Shown piece after piece: positions 25,655-34,789 of a DNA stretch of 64,000 nucleotides. The notes under the pieces were generated by a model. That model made no database searches and had not been told where the DNA came from. It was given only the letters and a program-made list of their open reading frames with translations. Each line of letters opens with the position of its first letter. Position 1 is the first letter of the stretch. Position numbers and translations under genes: made by a program. The stretch is from Gemmatimonadaceae bacterium (lineage in GTDB: Bacteria > Gemmatimonadota > Gemmatimonadetes > Gemmatimonadales > Gemmatimonadaceae), in NCBI GenBank assembly GCA_014379355.1, contig JACMLX010000149.1:1-64000 (forward strand), read 5' to 3'.

Positions 25655-28021
25655 ATGTCACGACTCGTACGCGCCTTGTACCACACCGGCAATCGCACGC
25701 TGCATTGGGGCAGCGTCCATCGTTCGAGCGTCGATTGGCGTCACGGGTCCGCCGTGCTCGTGGCGGCGCTGCTGATGACCGCCTGTGGCGTGTCGCGGAA
25801 CGTGGGCGTGGCAGGCGCCGGCAGTCCGACTGGGTTGCGCCCCGCCATTTCACCCGCCGGTCTCGATGCGCCGCCGCTTGCGCGGACGTCCGCACACGTG
25901 GACACCGTGCATGGTGTTGCGCTACCCGATCCGTATCGATGGCTGGAAGACACGGCCTCGATCGACGCTCGCGCCTGGGTGGCGTCGGAGGAACGTTTCG
26001 CCGCCGCGGTGCTGGCGCGCGCCGTCGGTCGCGACTCGCTGACCGCGGTGTACGAGCGCGCGTTGCGCGACGCGCCGACGCTCGGCAGGGTGACGGACAC
26101 GCCACGTGGACTCGTCATCACACGTTGGATTGGCGACTCGCCATCGCTGTTCACACGCGCGCATGATGTCCCGTCCGAACGTCCTCTGCGCTCCGCCGCC
26201 GAAATCGCCGCCAGTGGTGAGGGGGCGTCGATGCGTGTTGCGGTGCCGTCGTGGGACGGGCGTTTTCTCGCGATTGGCACGACGCAACGCGGAGATGCAG
26301 GCGCGGCGATTGCGATTGTCGATGCGACCACCGGGGCAGCGTGGCCGGATCGCATTCCGGATCTGCTCACCACCACCAGTGGCACTCGATATCAGGTGAC
26401 CTGGTTACCGGGCGAGCGGAGCGATACTTCCTCCACCGCCTTCTTCTATCCTCGCCTCTGGCCCGGTGCACTCAGCGGCGCGACGGCAGATCGTCTCTCG
26501 CGCGGTCGGCAGTTCCTTCATCGTCTCGGCAGCCCGCAATCGAGCGACATCGCCGTCTTCGGATTCGGGGTCACTCCGGCCGTCGCAATCGAGCCCGAAG
26601 ATCTTGCGACGCGAGTGCACGCGGTGCCCGGATCGCGCTGGCTCATCGGCACGGTTTTCCGCTCACGACAGAACGGAACCGAGCACTTCGCGGCGCGCCG
26701 CACGCCCGGTGACTCCACCGTGCCGGCATGGGTTTCGTTGTTGTCTGTCGCGGATCGCGCCGGACATCCCCAGCTGCGTGGCGATACGGTCTGGGTCCTC
26801 TCACGCCGGTCTGCCGATCGTGCGCAGATACTGCGCCGCGTTCTCGGCGATGCGCTGCAAGCCTCCACGGGGTGGAGCACTGCGGTGGCGGAGCGCCGCG
26901 GGGTGATCACGACATTCTCGGTGCAGGACGATGCGCTCTATCTGACGGAACGAGATGCTGGCGCCGTGCACTTGCGCGCACTCCCGCATGGAGACTCGCG
27001 GGTGCGTGACGTGCCACTGCCGGTGACAGGGACCGTGACGCTCTGGCCCCGATCGCAGGCCGGCGATGGCGTCGTCGTGTCGGTCGAATCATGGGCGACG
27101 CCGCCGCGGTGGTTTCGTGTGCGTGATGCAGGCTCACGCATCGAGGAACTGACCATCGACGACGGAAGCCGCACGAAGCTGTCGTCCACACTCGTGAGCG
27201 ATCGGCTCGAAGCGCGTTCCAGTGATGGCACGCTCGTGCCGGTCTCGCTCGTGTACGATGCGGCGACCGCTGCCGGAAAGCGGGACGGCACTGCACCATT
27301 ACTCATCGAGGCTTACGGCGGATTCGGCGTGGCGACCGATCCCACGTTCGATCCGTACATCCAGGTGTGGACGTCACTGGGCGGCGTCTATGCCTACGCG
27401 CATGTTCGCGGTGGAGGCGAACTCGGTGACGTCTGGCATCATGCCGCAACGCGCGAGGCGAAGCAGCGCAGCGTGGATGACGTCATCGGTGCGATCGACG
27501 CGCTGATCGCACGGCGCTTCACGTCGGCTGGTCGTGTGGCGATCCAGGGGATTTCGTTCGGCGCCATCGTCTCCGGCCTCGCCCCGTTGCAACGCCCTGA
27601 CCTGTTCGGTGTCGCGTTGTATGACGTCGGCGGGCCGGATGAAATACGCGCCGCCGCGCTCGATCCATCGGCGGCGCGCAACATCGCAGAGATCGGTGAC
27701 GTCGATACGCCGGCCGGGATTCGATCGCTGCGTGCGGCGTCGCCATATCACATGGTCCCCACGCGGATCGCGCTTCCGGCGATGCTCCTCCACAGTGCGA
27801 ATGACGACTACAACTTCGGCACTGAGATGCTGGTGGGCAAACATGTCGCGCGATTGCAGGCAGCCAACAGCGGCAACCGGCCCGTGGTGTGGGTGCGTGC
27901 TGCCGGCGGACATCGCTGGCTGCAATCGCTGTCGCCGCAGTGGGCCGCGACGGTCACATCGTTCCTGTTCTGGCAGACGGGCGTGCCGGGATACCAGCCG
28001 CCAGCACAGCCAAAGCCGTGA
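25655..28021 (+). CDS. Diverged prolyl-oligopeptidase family (S9) serine peptidase
   Basis: The protein is about 788 residues long from the ATG at 25655. The N-terminus contains a lipoprotein-like segment VLVAALLMTACG, though it lies about 40 residues in, so the true start could be a downstream GTG near 25756. PDPYRWLED is the classical start of the propeller domain of prolyl oligopeptidases; the C-terminal catalytic domain has APLLIEAYGGFG, YAHVRGGGELG and a nucleophile elbow GISFGA (Ser634) in place of the usual GGSNGG, then HSANDDYNFG (Asp) and AGGHRW (His). The triad is therefore present but in altered surroundings, so substrate range may differ. Probably outer- or inner-membrane-anchored and extracytoplasmic. 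Confidence 0.88.
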   Translation: MSRLVRALYHTGNRTLHWGSVHRSSVDWRHGSAVLVAALLMTACGVSRNVGVAGAGSPTGLRPAISPAGLDAPPLARTSAHVDTVHGVALPDPYRWLEDTASIDARAWVASEERFAAAVLARAVGRDSLTAVYERALRDAPTLGRVTDTPRGLVITRWIGDSPSLFTRAHDVPSERPLRSAAEIAASGEGASMRVAVPSWDGRFLAIGTTQRGDAGAAIAIVDATTGAAWPDRIPDLLTTTSGTRYQVTWLPGERSDTSSTAFFYPRLWPGALSGATADRLSRGRQFLHRLGSPQSSDIAVFGFGVTPAVAIEPEDLATRVHAVPGSRWLIGTVFRSRQNGTEHFAARRTPGDSTVPAWVSLLSVADRAGHPQLRGDTVWVLSRRSADRAQILRRVLGDALQASTGWSTAVAERRGVITTFSVQDDALYLTERDAGAVHLRALPHGDSRVRDVPLPVTGTVTLWPRSQAGDGVVVSVESWATPPRWFRVRDAGSRIEELTIDDGSRTKLSSTLVSDRLEARSSDGTLVPVSLVYDAATAAGKRDGTAPLLIEAYGGFGVATDPTFDPYIQVWTSLGGVYAYAHVRGGGELGDVWHHAATREAKQRSVDDVIGAIDALIARRFTSAGRVAIQGISFGAIVSGLAPLQRPDLFGVALYDVGGPDEIRAAALDPSAARNIAEIGDVDTPAGIRSLRAASPYHMVPTRIALPAMLLHSANDDYNFGTEMLVGKHVARLQAANSGNRPVVWVRAAGGHRWLQSLSPQWAATVTSFLFWQTGVPGYQPPAQPKP

Positions 28022-28145
28022 CTCGCGATGGATGCCGTGGTGGCCCGTCCGCATTCCGATCCATCATCCAACAAAAGGCACTCGCGCCGAGTATGATCGG
28101 CAGCCAGTGCCCTGACTCGTGTCCGAACACTCCGTGAGGCCAAGC

Positions 28146-29732
28146 ATGCCGTACACCCGCCGCGACTTCCTCAAGTCGAGCGCCGCTGCCACTGCGCTCG
28201 TCGTCGTCAGTCCGAACGACGCCCTGGCCTCGGGGCGCCTGCCGGCGCGCTGGACCGAGACCGAATCCGATGAGCTGATGGCCGCCGCCCTCGGCGCCGC
28301 GAAAGCCGCCGGCGCCACCTATGCCGACGTGCGCATCGGACGCTACCGGAGCCAGAACATCGGGACACGCGAACGGCAGATCACCGGGGTGTCGGACGCC
28401 GAATCGTACGGCATGGGCATTCGCACGATCGTGAACGGTGCGTGGGGCTTTGCCGCGACGAGCGTGATGACGACGGACGGTGTCGCGAAAGTGGCCCGCG
28501 AGGCGGCGCGGCTCTCGCGTGCCGCCGGCTCCGTACAGAAGCGCAAGATCGAACTTGCGCCGACGCCGGTCGTGAAAGGCACCTGGCAGACACCCGTGAA
28601 GCGCGATCCGCTCGAGGTCTCGATCGAGGACAAGGTCGCAATGCTTTTCGCGGCCAACGAAGCCGCGCTCAAGGTGCCCGGTATCCGCTTCGTGAACTCG
28701 GGCCTGCAGCTGCTGCGCGAGATCAAGCAGTACGCGAACACCGAAGGCACGCAGACGACGCAGACCTTCATCCGCGTTGGCCCGTCGTTCTCGGCCACTG
28801 CGGTCGGCAACGGCGGCTTCCAGCAGTACGGCGAGGAACTCGCGCCGCGCGGTGAGGGATGGGAATACGTCGAGTCGCTGAACATGCCGGGTAATGCAGC
28901 GAAGTGGGCGTCACTCGCGGTCGAGAAACTCGGTGCGCGTTCCGTCGAACCGGGTCGGTATGATCTCATCATCACGCCCGAGAATCTCTGGCTCACGATC
29001 CACGAGTCCATCGGGCACCCGACGGAACTCGATCGTGCGCTCGGCTACGAAGCGAATTACGCCGGCACGTCGTTCATCGCGCCTCCTGAGGCGCAGATCG
29101 GGAAACTCAAGTACGGCAAGCCGCTGATGAACATCCAGGGTGATCGCACGCAGGAAGGGTCGCTGGCGCGCTGCGCGTGGGACGACGAAGGGGTCGCCGC
29201 CGACTCGTGGCGCATCGTCGACAAGGGCATCTTCAAGGATTATCAGACGACGCGCGAACAGGCGTCCACGATCAGCCGGTTGACCGGCGTCACGAAGTCG
29301 CATGGCTGCTCCTTCGCCGACTCGTGGGATTCGGTGCAGTTCCAGCGCATGCCGAACATCTCACTCATGCCGAGCGAGACGAACACGTCGATGAACGACA
29401 TCATCGCCGCCACGGATCGTGGCATCATCATCAAGAATCGCGGGTCGTGGTCGATCGATCATCAACGCTACAACTTCCAGTTCTCGGGGCAGGCGTACTA
29501 TGAGGTGCGCGGCGGCAAGATCACCGGCATGCTCAAGGACGTCGCGTATCAATCCACGACGCCGGTCTTCTGGAATTCGATGGACATGATCGGCGGCAAG
29601 GACTCGTATTGGCTCGGCGGATCGTTCGGTGATGGCAAGGGGCAACCAGGACAGTCGAACTCCGTCAGCCACGGCTGTCCGCCTGCGCGCTTCCGTCAGG
29701 TGAACGTCGTGAACACCGGGAGGGAGGCCTGA
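28146..29732 (+). CDS. tldD: TldD-family metallopeptidase subunit with Tat signal
   Basis: This 528-residue protein is a TldD/PmbA-family member with the TldD zinc motif HESIGH at residues 286-291 (HExxxH). TldD and TldE form a heterodimeric metalloprotease that processes peptides such as microcin B17 or CcdA in Escherichia coli. The N-terminus has a twin-arginine signal: TRRDFLKSSAAATALVVV, ahead of the TldD domain, so the protein is probably exported through Tat, unlike the cytoplasmic E. coli enzyme. The ATG at 28146 follows directly on the signal; a GTG at 28119 would add nine residues. Its stop overlaps the start of tldE by one base. Confidence 0.88.
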   Translation: MPYTRRDFLKSSAAATALVVVSPNDALASGRLPARWTETESDELMAAALGAAKAAGATYADVRIGRYRSQNIGTRERQITGVSDAESYGMGIRTIVNGAWGFAATSVMTTDGVAKVAREAARLSRAAGSVQKRKIELAPTPVVKGTWQTPVKRDPLEVSIEDKVAMLFAANEAALKVPGIRFVNSGLQLLREIKQYANTEGTQTTQTFIRVGPSFSATAVGNGGFQQYGEELAPRGEGWEYVESLNMPGNAAKWASLAVEKLGARSVEPGRYDLIITPENLWLTIHESIGHPTELDRALGYEANYAGTSFIAPPEAQIGKLKYGKPLMNIQGDRTQEGSLARCAWDDEGVAADSWRIVDKGIFKDYQTTREQASTISRLTGVTKSHGCSFADSWDSVQFQRMPNISLMPSETNTSMNDIIAATDRGIIIKNRGSWSIDHQRYNFQFSGQAYYEVRGGKITGMLKDVAYQSTTPVFWNSMDMIGGKDSYWLGGSFGDGKGQPGQSNSVSHGCPPARFRQVNVVNTGREA

Positions 29733-31147
29733 TGTCCAGCGCACCGAAGTCGCTGTTCGCGGCGCCGCTCGACGGCGACTACCTCACGCGCGACCAGGCC
29801 AAGGCACTCGCCGATCGTGTGCTCGCGTTCGCAAAGGCCGACGAGACACGAGTCAACATCGCCACCGGATGGTCCGGCAACACCCGTTTCGCCGGCAATG
29901 AAATCACGACCAGCGGCGGTACCACCAACACGTCCATCACCGTCACCTCGACCATCGGCAAGCGTCGCGCGAGTTCGCAGACGAACATCCTCGACGATGC
30001 GAGTCTCAAGCGCACGGTGGAATTCGCCGAGTCGCTGGCGCGACTGAGCCCGGACAATCCGGAGCTGGTGCCGGAGCTTGGCGCACAGGACTACGCCGTC
30101 GTGAACGGCTACTTCGAATCGTCGGCTGGACTGGATCCGGAGAAGCGCGCAGCGGCGACGAAGAGCGCCATCGCGGCCGCTGAATCCGCCGGCGGACCCG
30201 GTGCCAACATCTTCGTCGCCGGATTCCTCGAAGCGAATGCCGGTGCGAACGCCGTTGCGACCAGTCGCGGCCTGTTCGCGTACCATCGCAGCAGCAGCGC
30301 CAATCTTGGTATCACTGCGCGCACACCTGATGGCACCGGATCGGGATGGTCGAATGCCGGTGCGCGCGACTGGAACGTGATCGATGCAGCCGCACTCGGT
30401 CGCACCGCGTCGGCGAAGGCGGCGGCGAGCCGCAACCCGCGCGCGATCGAACCGGGGCTGTACACCGTCGTGCTCGAGCCGGCTGCCGTCTCGGACATCA
30501 TGGGGAGCCTGTTCGGAACGTTCAACGCGCGCGCCAACGACGAAGGCCGCGGCACGTTCAGCAAGCCTGGCGGCGGCACGAAGCTCGGTGAGAAGATCGC
30601 CGACGAGCGGGTGACGATGTATTCCGACCCGACGGATCCCGATCTGCTCGCACAGCCCTTTGCGCAGGATGGCACGCCGGTGCGTCGTGTCACCTACATC
30701 GAGAAGGGCATCCTCACGGAGTTCGGCTACGATCGGTACTGGGCGCAGAAGCAAGGCAAGGTGGCGACCGGCGGCGGTGGTGGTTTTGGTGGCGGCGGTG
30801 GCGGTGGCTTCGGCGGCGGGGCGGTGAAGTTCGTCGGCGGCACGCAGACGACGGCCGAGTTGATCGCCAGCACGAAGCGCGGCATTCTCGTGACACACTT
30901 CTTCTACATCCGGCCGCTCGACCAGCGAACCGTGATGCTGACCGGTCTCACACGCGACGGCACGTTCCTGATCGAGAACGGCAAGATCACGGCCGCGGTG
31001 AAGAACTTCCGCTGGAACGAGAGCCCGTTGTTCATGCTGGGCAAGATCGAGGAGATCGGACGCGCGGAGCCGGTGGGTGCGGGGCGCGTGATGCCGTCGC
31101 TGAAGGCGAAGGACTTCAACTTCACGAGCTTGTCGGACGCGGTGTAG
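29732..31147 (+). CDS. tldE: TldE/PmbA-family partner subunit
   Basis: This 471-residue protein is the TldE/PmbA partner, lacking the HExxxH zinc motif as expected. It overlaps the tldD stop by one base (TGATG), so the two are coupled. It has no signal peptide, while its partner has a Tat signal; Tat can carry a bound signal-less partner, so the pair may be exported together (inference). Around residues 349-366 there is a Gly-rich tract (GGGGGFGGGGGGGFGGG) not typical of the family, probably a flexible loop inserted in the C-terminal domain. Confidence 0.87.
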   Translation: MSSAPKSLFAAPLDGDYLTRDQAKALADRVLAFAKADETRVNIATGWSGNTRFAGNEITTSGGTTNTSITVTSTIGKRRASSQTNILDDASLKRTVEFAESLARLSPDNPELVPELGAQDYAVVNGYFESSAGLDPEKRAAATKSAIAAAESAGGPGANIFVAGFLEANAGANAVATSRGLFAYHRSSSANLGITARTPDGTGSGWSNAGARDWNVIDAAALGRTASAKAAASRNPRAIEPGLYTVVLEPAAVSDIMGSLFGTFNARANDEGRGTFSKPGGGTKLGEKIADERVTMYSDPTDPDLLAQPFAQDGTPVRRVTYIEKGILTEFGYDRYWAQKQGKVATGGGGGFGGGGGGGFGGGAVKFVGGTQTTAELIASTKRGILVTHFFYIRPLDQRTVMLTGLTRDGTFLIENGKITAAVKNFRWNESPLFMLGKIEEIGRAEPVGAGRVMPSLKAKDFNFTSLSDAV

Positions 31148-31166
31148 GGGGCGATGGGAGGTGTCT

Positions 31167-31239
31167 GGGGTCAGAGTCCTTGAACTTTCAAGAGCTTTGA
31201 CCCCTTGAGCGGACTCCTTGAACGACGGAGCGCTTGAAC
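31167..31239. repeat. Quasi-palindrome followed by CTTGAAC repeats
   Basis: A 38-base imperfect palindrome (31167-31204) begins GGGGTCAGAGTCCTTGAA and ends AGCTTTGACCCC, so that both ends read GGGGTCA(A/G)AG on their strand. CTTGAAC or CTTGAGC occurs four times in the stretch (31179, 31204, 31217, 31233). The element lies between the convergent tldE and rhamnosidase genes. It resembles REP-like intergenic repeats and may also stop transcription. Confidence 0.55.
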
Positions 31240-31243
31240 CACG

Positions 31244-33685
31244 TCATCGTGCACCGGCGCTGTAGACGCTCTGCGCCCCCGTGTGCAGCGCCCACGATCG
31301 CCCCCGCCACTCGAGCGTCCCACGCACCCCCGGCGGCAGTGTCACGTGCGCACGCAGTCCACGCGCACCAACGCGCGTGAGTTCCACATCGATGTCACCC
31401 GCCGGATGCGCGACGCGCCCGACCGCGTGCTGCAGGGTGCCCAGCGCCGGTGCGATGCGCACGGTCCTGAATCCTGCCGACGCCGGCCGCACGCCCAGCA
31501 CGGTCGCCAGCAACCCATGCAACGGATGTGCGCTCCACGCGTGTGTGTCGGAGCGCGTCGGTTCAGGATTCTCAGCCGGCGATGTGAGGCCGAGTGCGAG
31601 CATGCCACGCCATGGCGCCAGCTGCTCCAGATATCGATCACCGAGTCCCGACTCACGCAACGCCTCGAGCACGTACCAGCGGAAGTAGTAGCTGGCTGGC
31701 GCGAGTGTCGTATCGGCAAGCATGCGCGTCGTCACCGCCCGACGCTGCGACACCGGGACTGCGCCGGTGAGAATCGCGAGCGCATTGGTCTGCTGGCTGT
31801 ACGACGCTGAATCAGGAATGTCTGCCATGGCTCGGTCACGAAACAGCCCGCGCGAATGATCCCACGCATGTTCACGCACAGCGCGCAACACGGATTCAGC
31901 GCGCGCGCGATAGAAATCGCCTGCGCCTCGCCCTGTCAGATCGTCTTCCATCGCCGCCGCACGCTGCAGTGCGTACGCGTAGAGCAGACTCACCGCAATC
32001 GGATGGCCGTCGGCAGAACCGGGCGGAGTTCCCGTCACCCATCGCGGCGTCCAATCCATGTAGGTCCAGTAGGGTGCCACACCGACGAGCCCCGTCGTGT
32101 CGACGTAGCGGCCGTACCAGTCGAGCACCGTGCGCACACCCGGCAGCAGACGCCGCACGAATGCGGGGTCATTGCGCAGCATGTGATAGTCGTGAACCAT
32201 GGCCACATGCACCAGCGAGAACGGCGGGATCAGCTGCGTGAGTGACGAGGGATAACGACTCTGCGTGATGCCTTCCGGTAATCGCGAATCATCGAATTGC
32301 TCGAGGGCCTGACGCGCGAGCCGATCGTCGCCCGGAACGTAGAGCGAAATGAGCGCCTGCAATCGCGTGTCGCCGACATACTGCAGCTGCTCGTAGTACG
32401 GCGTGTCCATGTACGTCTCGTACGCGCCGATGCGCGCGCCATTCCAGCTCATCGCCCACACGCTGTCGATCCACGGCGCGTCACTCGTGAAGCGGCCGCG
32501 CGCGACGAACGGATACGCCGTGAACACGCCGTGCAGGTCGTGCACGCGCAGAGGTTCATCGCCGGTGACGATGTCGAGCTGCACGTAACGATATGAACGC
32601 CACCACAACGGCCGATACTCGCGTCGTTCGCCGGAAGGTCGATACACATCGTGCACGCCACGCATCGTGCGCCCGGTGATCGAGTCGCGATGCCCTTTCT
32701 CCGCATGCGAATCAATCAGCGCCTCGGCGTACGTGAGCGTCACCGTCGCACCCGCACCACCGCTCGTATGGAGTGACGGGTACGCGTTGGTGGTGTGCCC
32801 CTGATCGACCAGAAGTGCTGCAGTCGTGCGCGGTGGAATGACCAGCTCGCCGGCGCCGCGCAGGAGCGCGTCATCAGGCGCAATGCCGGACACGCGGCGC
32901 AATTGTCGGAAGCGTTGCACCGTCTCCTCCATCAATGGCAGCCCGCGCGGCATCAGCTGCCAGCCGGACACTTCACCCGTGGCGGAGCCGCGCGGATCGG
33001 CACGCAGTTGCAAGCGGCCCGCCAACTGCGCGCGGTCGCCGGCGATCACGGTGTACCACGATTCGTCGCGATAGTCAGGTCGCTCCCACCCCCATGGCAC
33101 GCGCGCCGCATCCACCGTCTCACCCGGTGCAGCCGCGTAGTAGCCACCCGCCATCTGATACGTGAACGGAATCGGCGCACGGGCCGACTCCACGCGTAGT
33201 TTCCACCCGGGACCTGAGTTCACGAGTGCAGCAGTTTGGGGTGTGTCACCCTGCAGCACGAAGCCGGTTCGCAGCGAATGCTGCGCGAGCGGTCGCTGCG
33301 CCCCCCAGTTCCAGATCACGGCGGCGATGACATTGCGACCCTCACGCAGCTGCGGGGCGATGTCGAGCGTTTCGTAGCGCCAGTGCGCGACATCCGCACG
33401 TTGCGGCCCGGTCGCGACCGCAACGCCGTTCACGTGGAGGCGATACCGATTGTCGGCCGATGCGTGGACGATGAACGTGGCCGGTCGGGCACCGAGCACG
33501 AACTCTCGGCGTGCGTGAAACACGATGAACGTGTCGGTGGCGATGCCCGGTGGCGCGATCCAAAACGCGCGTGGTGCGTCATGGAATGGGAGGGCGGGTT
33601 TCGATTGGGCGCTCGTCCTGCCGGGTGCGAGCACGGCGACGGTCAGCAGCGCCACGACGACTCGTGAACGGCGACGTGAGAGCAT
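31244..33685 (-). CDS. Secreted alpha-L-rhamnosidase-like glycoside hydrolase (GH78)
   Basis: This 813-residue exported protein has a signal peptide (RRRSRVVVALLTVAVLAPG, cleavage after TSA). The order is that of GH78: an N-terminal beta-sandwich with YRLHVNGVAVATGP and WRYETLDI, a second sandwich region with LTYAEALIDSHAEKGHRD, then the (alpha/alpha)6 barrel from about residue 430 with YMDTPYYEQLQYVGDTR, the acidic catalytic-region cluster typical of the family, and a C-terminal beta domain. It would release L-rhamnose from plant or bacterial polysaccharides or glycosides. The ATG at 33685 was preferred over 33745 because it starts the signal peptide. No rhamnose-catabolic genes lie next to it. 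Confidence 0.87.
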   Translation of the reverse strand: MLSRRRSRVVVALLTVAVLAPGRTSAQSKPALPFHDAPRAFWIAPPGIATDTFIVFHARREFVLGARPATFIVHASADNRYRLHVNGVAVATGPQRADVAHWRYETLDIAPQLREGRNVIAAVIWNWGAQRPLAQHSLRTGFVLQGDTPQTAALVNSGPGWKLRVESARAPIPFTYQMAGGYYAAAPGETVDAARVPWGWERPDYRDESWYTVIAGDRAQLAGRLQLRADPRGSATGEVSGWQLMPRGLPLMEETVQRFRQLRRVSGIAPDDALLRGAGELVIPPRTTAALLVDQGHTTNAYPSLHTSGGAGATVTLTYAEALIDSHAEKGHRDSITGRTMRGVHDVYRPSGERREYRPLWWRSYRYVQLDIVTGDEPLRVHDLHGVFTAYPFVARGRFTSDAPWIDSVWAMSWNGARIGAYETYMDTPYYEQLQYVGDTRLQALISLYVPGDDRLARQALEQFDDSRLPEGITQSRYPSSLTQLIPPFSLVHVAMVHDYHMLRNDPAFVRRLLPGVRTVLDWYGRYVDTTGLVGVAPYWTYMDWTPRWVTGTPPGSADGHPIAVSLLYAYALQRAAAMEDDLTGRGAGDFYRARAESVLRAVREHAWDHSRGLFRDRAMADIPDSASYSQQTNALAILTGAVPVSQRRAVTTRMLADTTLAPASYYFRWYVLEALRESGLGDRYLEQLAPWRGMLALGLTSPAENPEPTRSDTHAWSAHPLHGLLATVLGVRPASAGFRTVRIAPALGTLQHAVGRVAHPAGDIDVELTRVGARGLRAHVTLPPGVRGTLEWRGRSWALHTGAQSVYSAGAR

Positions 33686-33982
33686 TCCCGGTACCGTATC
33701 TGGAGGAAAACAGGAGCGGCGCCGACGCGCGTGATTCCGGCGCACCGAGTAAATATGGCGCGTGGTCGCGGAGGGAGGCTCCGCACTTCACTCGCTCGAA
33801 ATCGACCGCAGAGATCGCATCGTGATTCACAAGGTCAGACTCGCCGGGATCGCGCCGCAGCCGTGGCGCAGCGACTGCGGCGCGACGCAGGCACCCGCGA
33901 CCTCTGGCGCCTCGCCGCTGGCATTCTCACGTCACGCTGTCGACGCCGATGTTCGGGATGATCATGCAGCGGTTGGTGCCGG

Positions 33983-34789
33983 ATGACCACGGAAGTCGGC
34001 ATCGACACATTCACGCTGCACCGCGGCCACTCACCGCTGCTGATCAGCATCCCGCACGTAGGCACTGCGATTCCAGCCGATCAGCGCTACCGCTACACGG
34101 AACGCGCACAGGACGTCGAAGACACCGACTGGTTTCTCGATCGCCTGTATGCCTTCGCGGCAGATCTTGGCGCGACATTCATCGTCCCGCGCTTCAGCCG
34201 CTACCTGATCGACCTCAATCGATCCAGTGACAACGCGCCGATGTATCCGGGCCGGAACAACACGGAACTCTGTCCCACACGCCATTTCAGCGGCGACGTC
34301 CTGTATCGCGATGGCCTCGCACCGGATGCCGTCGAGGTCGAACGACGTGTGGCGGAGTACTGGCAGCCGTACCACGACGCGCTGCATGACGAGCTCGCGC
34401 GTCTCCGGCAGGCCCACGGTCATGCCGTGCTGTTCGACGCACACAGCATCAAGAGCGAGCTGCCCTGGCTGTTCGACGGCCAGCTGCCGCACATGAGCGT
34501 CGGGACGGCCAACGGCGCCAGCTGTGCCCCATCACTGTCGGATGCTGTCATGCGCGTGTTCGCGGCACAATCCGACTTCAGTCACGTGCTCGACGGTCGC
34601 TTCAAGGGCGGACACATCACGCGTCATTTCGGCAATCCGGGTGAGGGCATTCATGCAATGCAGCTGGAGATGTGCTGGCGTGCCTACATGGAGGAAACGC
34701 CACCGTACGAGTGGCATGACACACAGGCGGCCGGCGTGACGCCGCTGCTTCGTACTGTCGTCGAATCGCTGCTGCGGTGGGCGCCGTGA
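33983..34789 (+). CDS. hutG: N-formylglutamate deformylase
   Basis: This 268-residue enzyme hydrolyses N-formylglutamate to glutamate and formate, the last step of the formiminoglutamate-deiminase branch of histidine breakdown. Family marks include LISIPHVGTAIP, DTDWFLDRLY, RYLIDLNRSSDN, LFDAHSIKSELPWLFDG and LDGRFKGGHITRHFG. The ATG at 33983 begins the conserved region. The stop overlaps the GTG of hutF (GTGA), so the two last steps are coupled. The earlier hut genes (hutH, hutU, hutI) are not in the window. Confidence 0.93.
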   Translation: MTTEVGIDTFTLHRGHSPLLISIPHVGTAIPADQRYRYTERAQDVEDTDWFLDRLYAFAADLGATFIVPRFSRYLIDLNRSSDNAPMYPGRNNTELCPTRHFSGDVLYRDGLAPDAVEVERRVAEYWQPYHDALHDELARLRQAHGHAVLFDAHSIKSELPWLFDGQLPHMSVGTANGASCAPSLSDAVMRVFAAQSDFSHVLDGRFKGGHITRHFGNPGEGIHAMQLEMCWRAYMEETPPYEWHDTQAAGVTPLLRTVVESLLRWAP

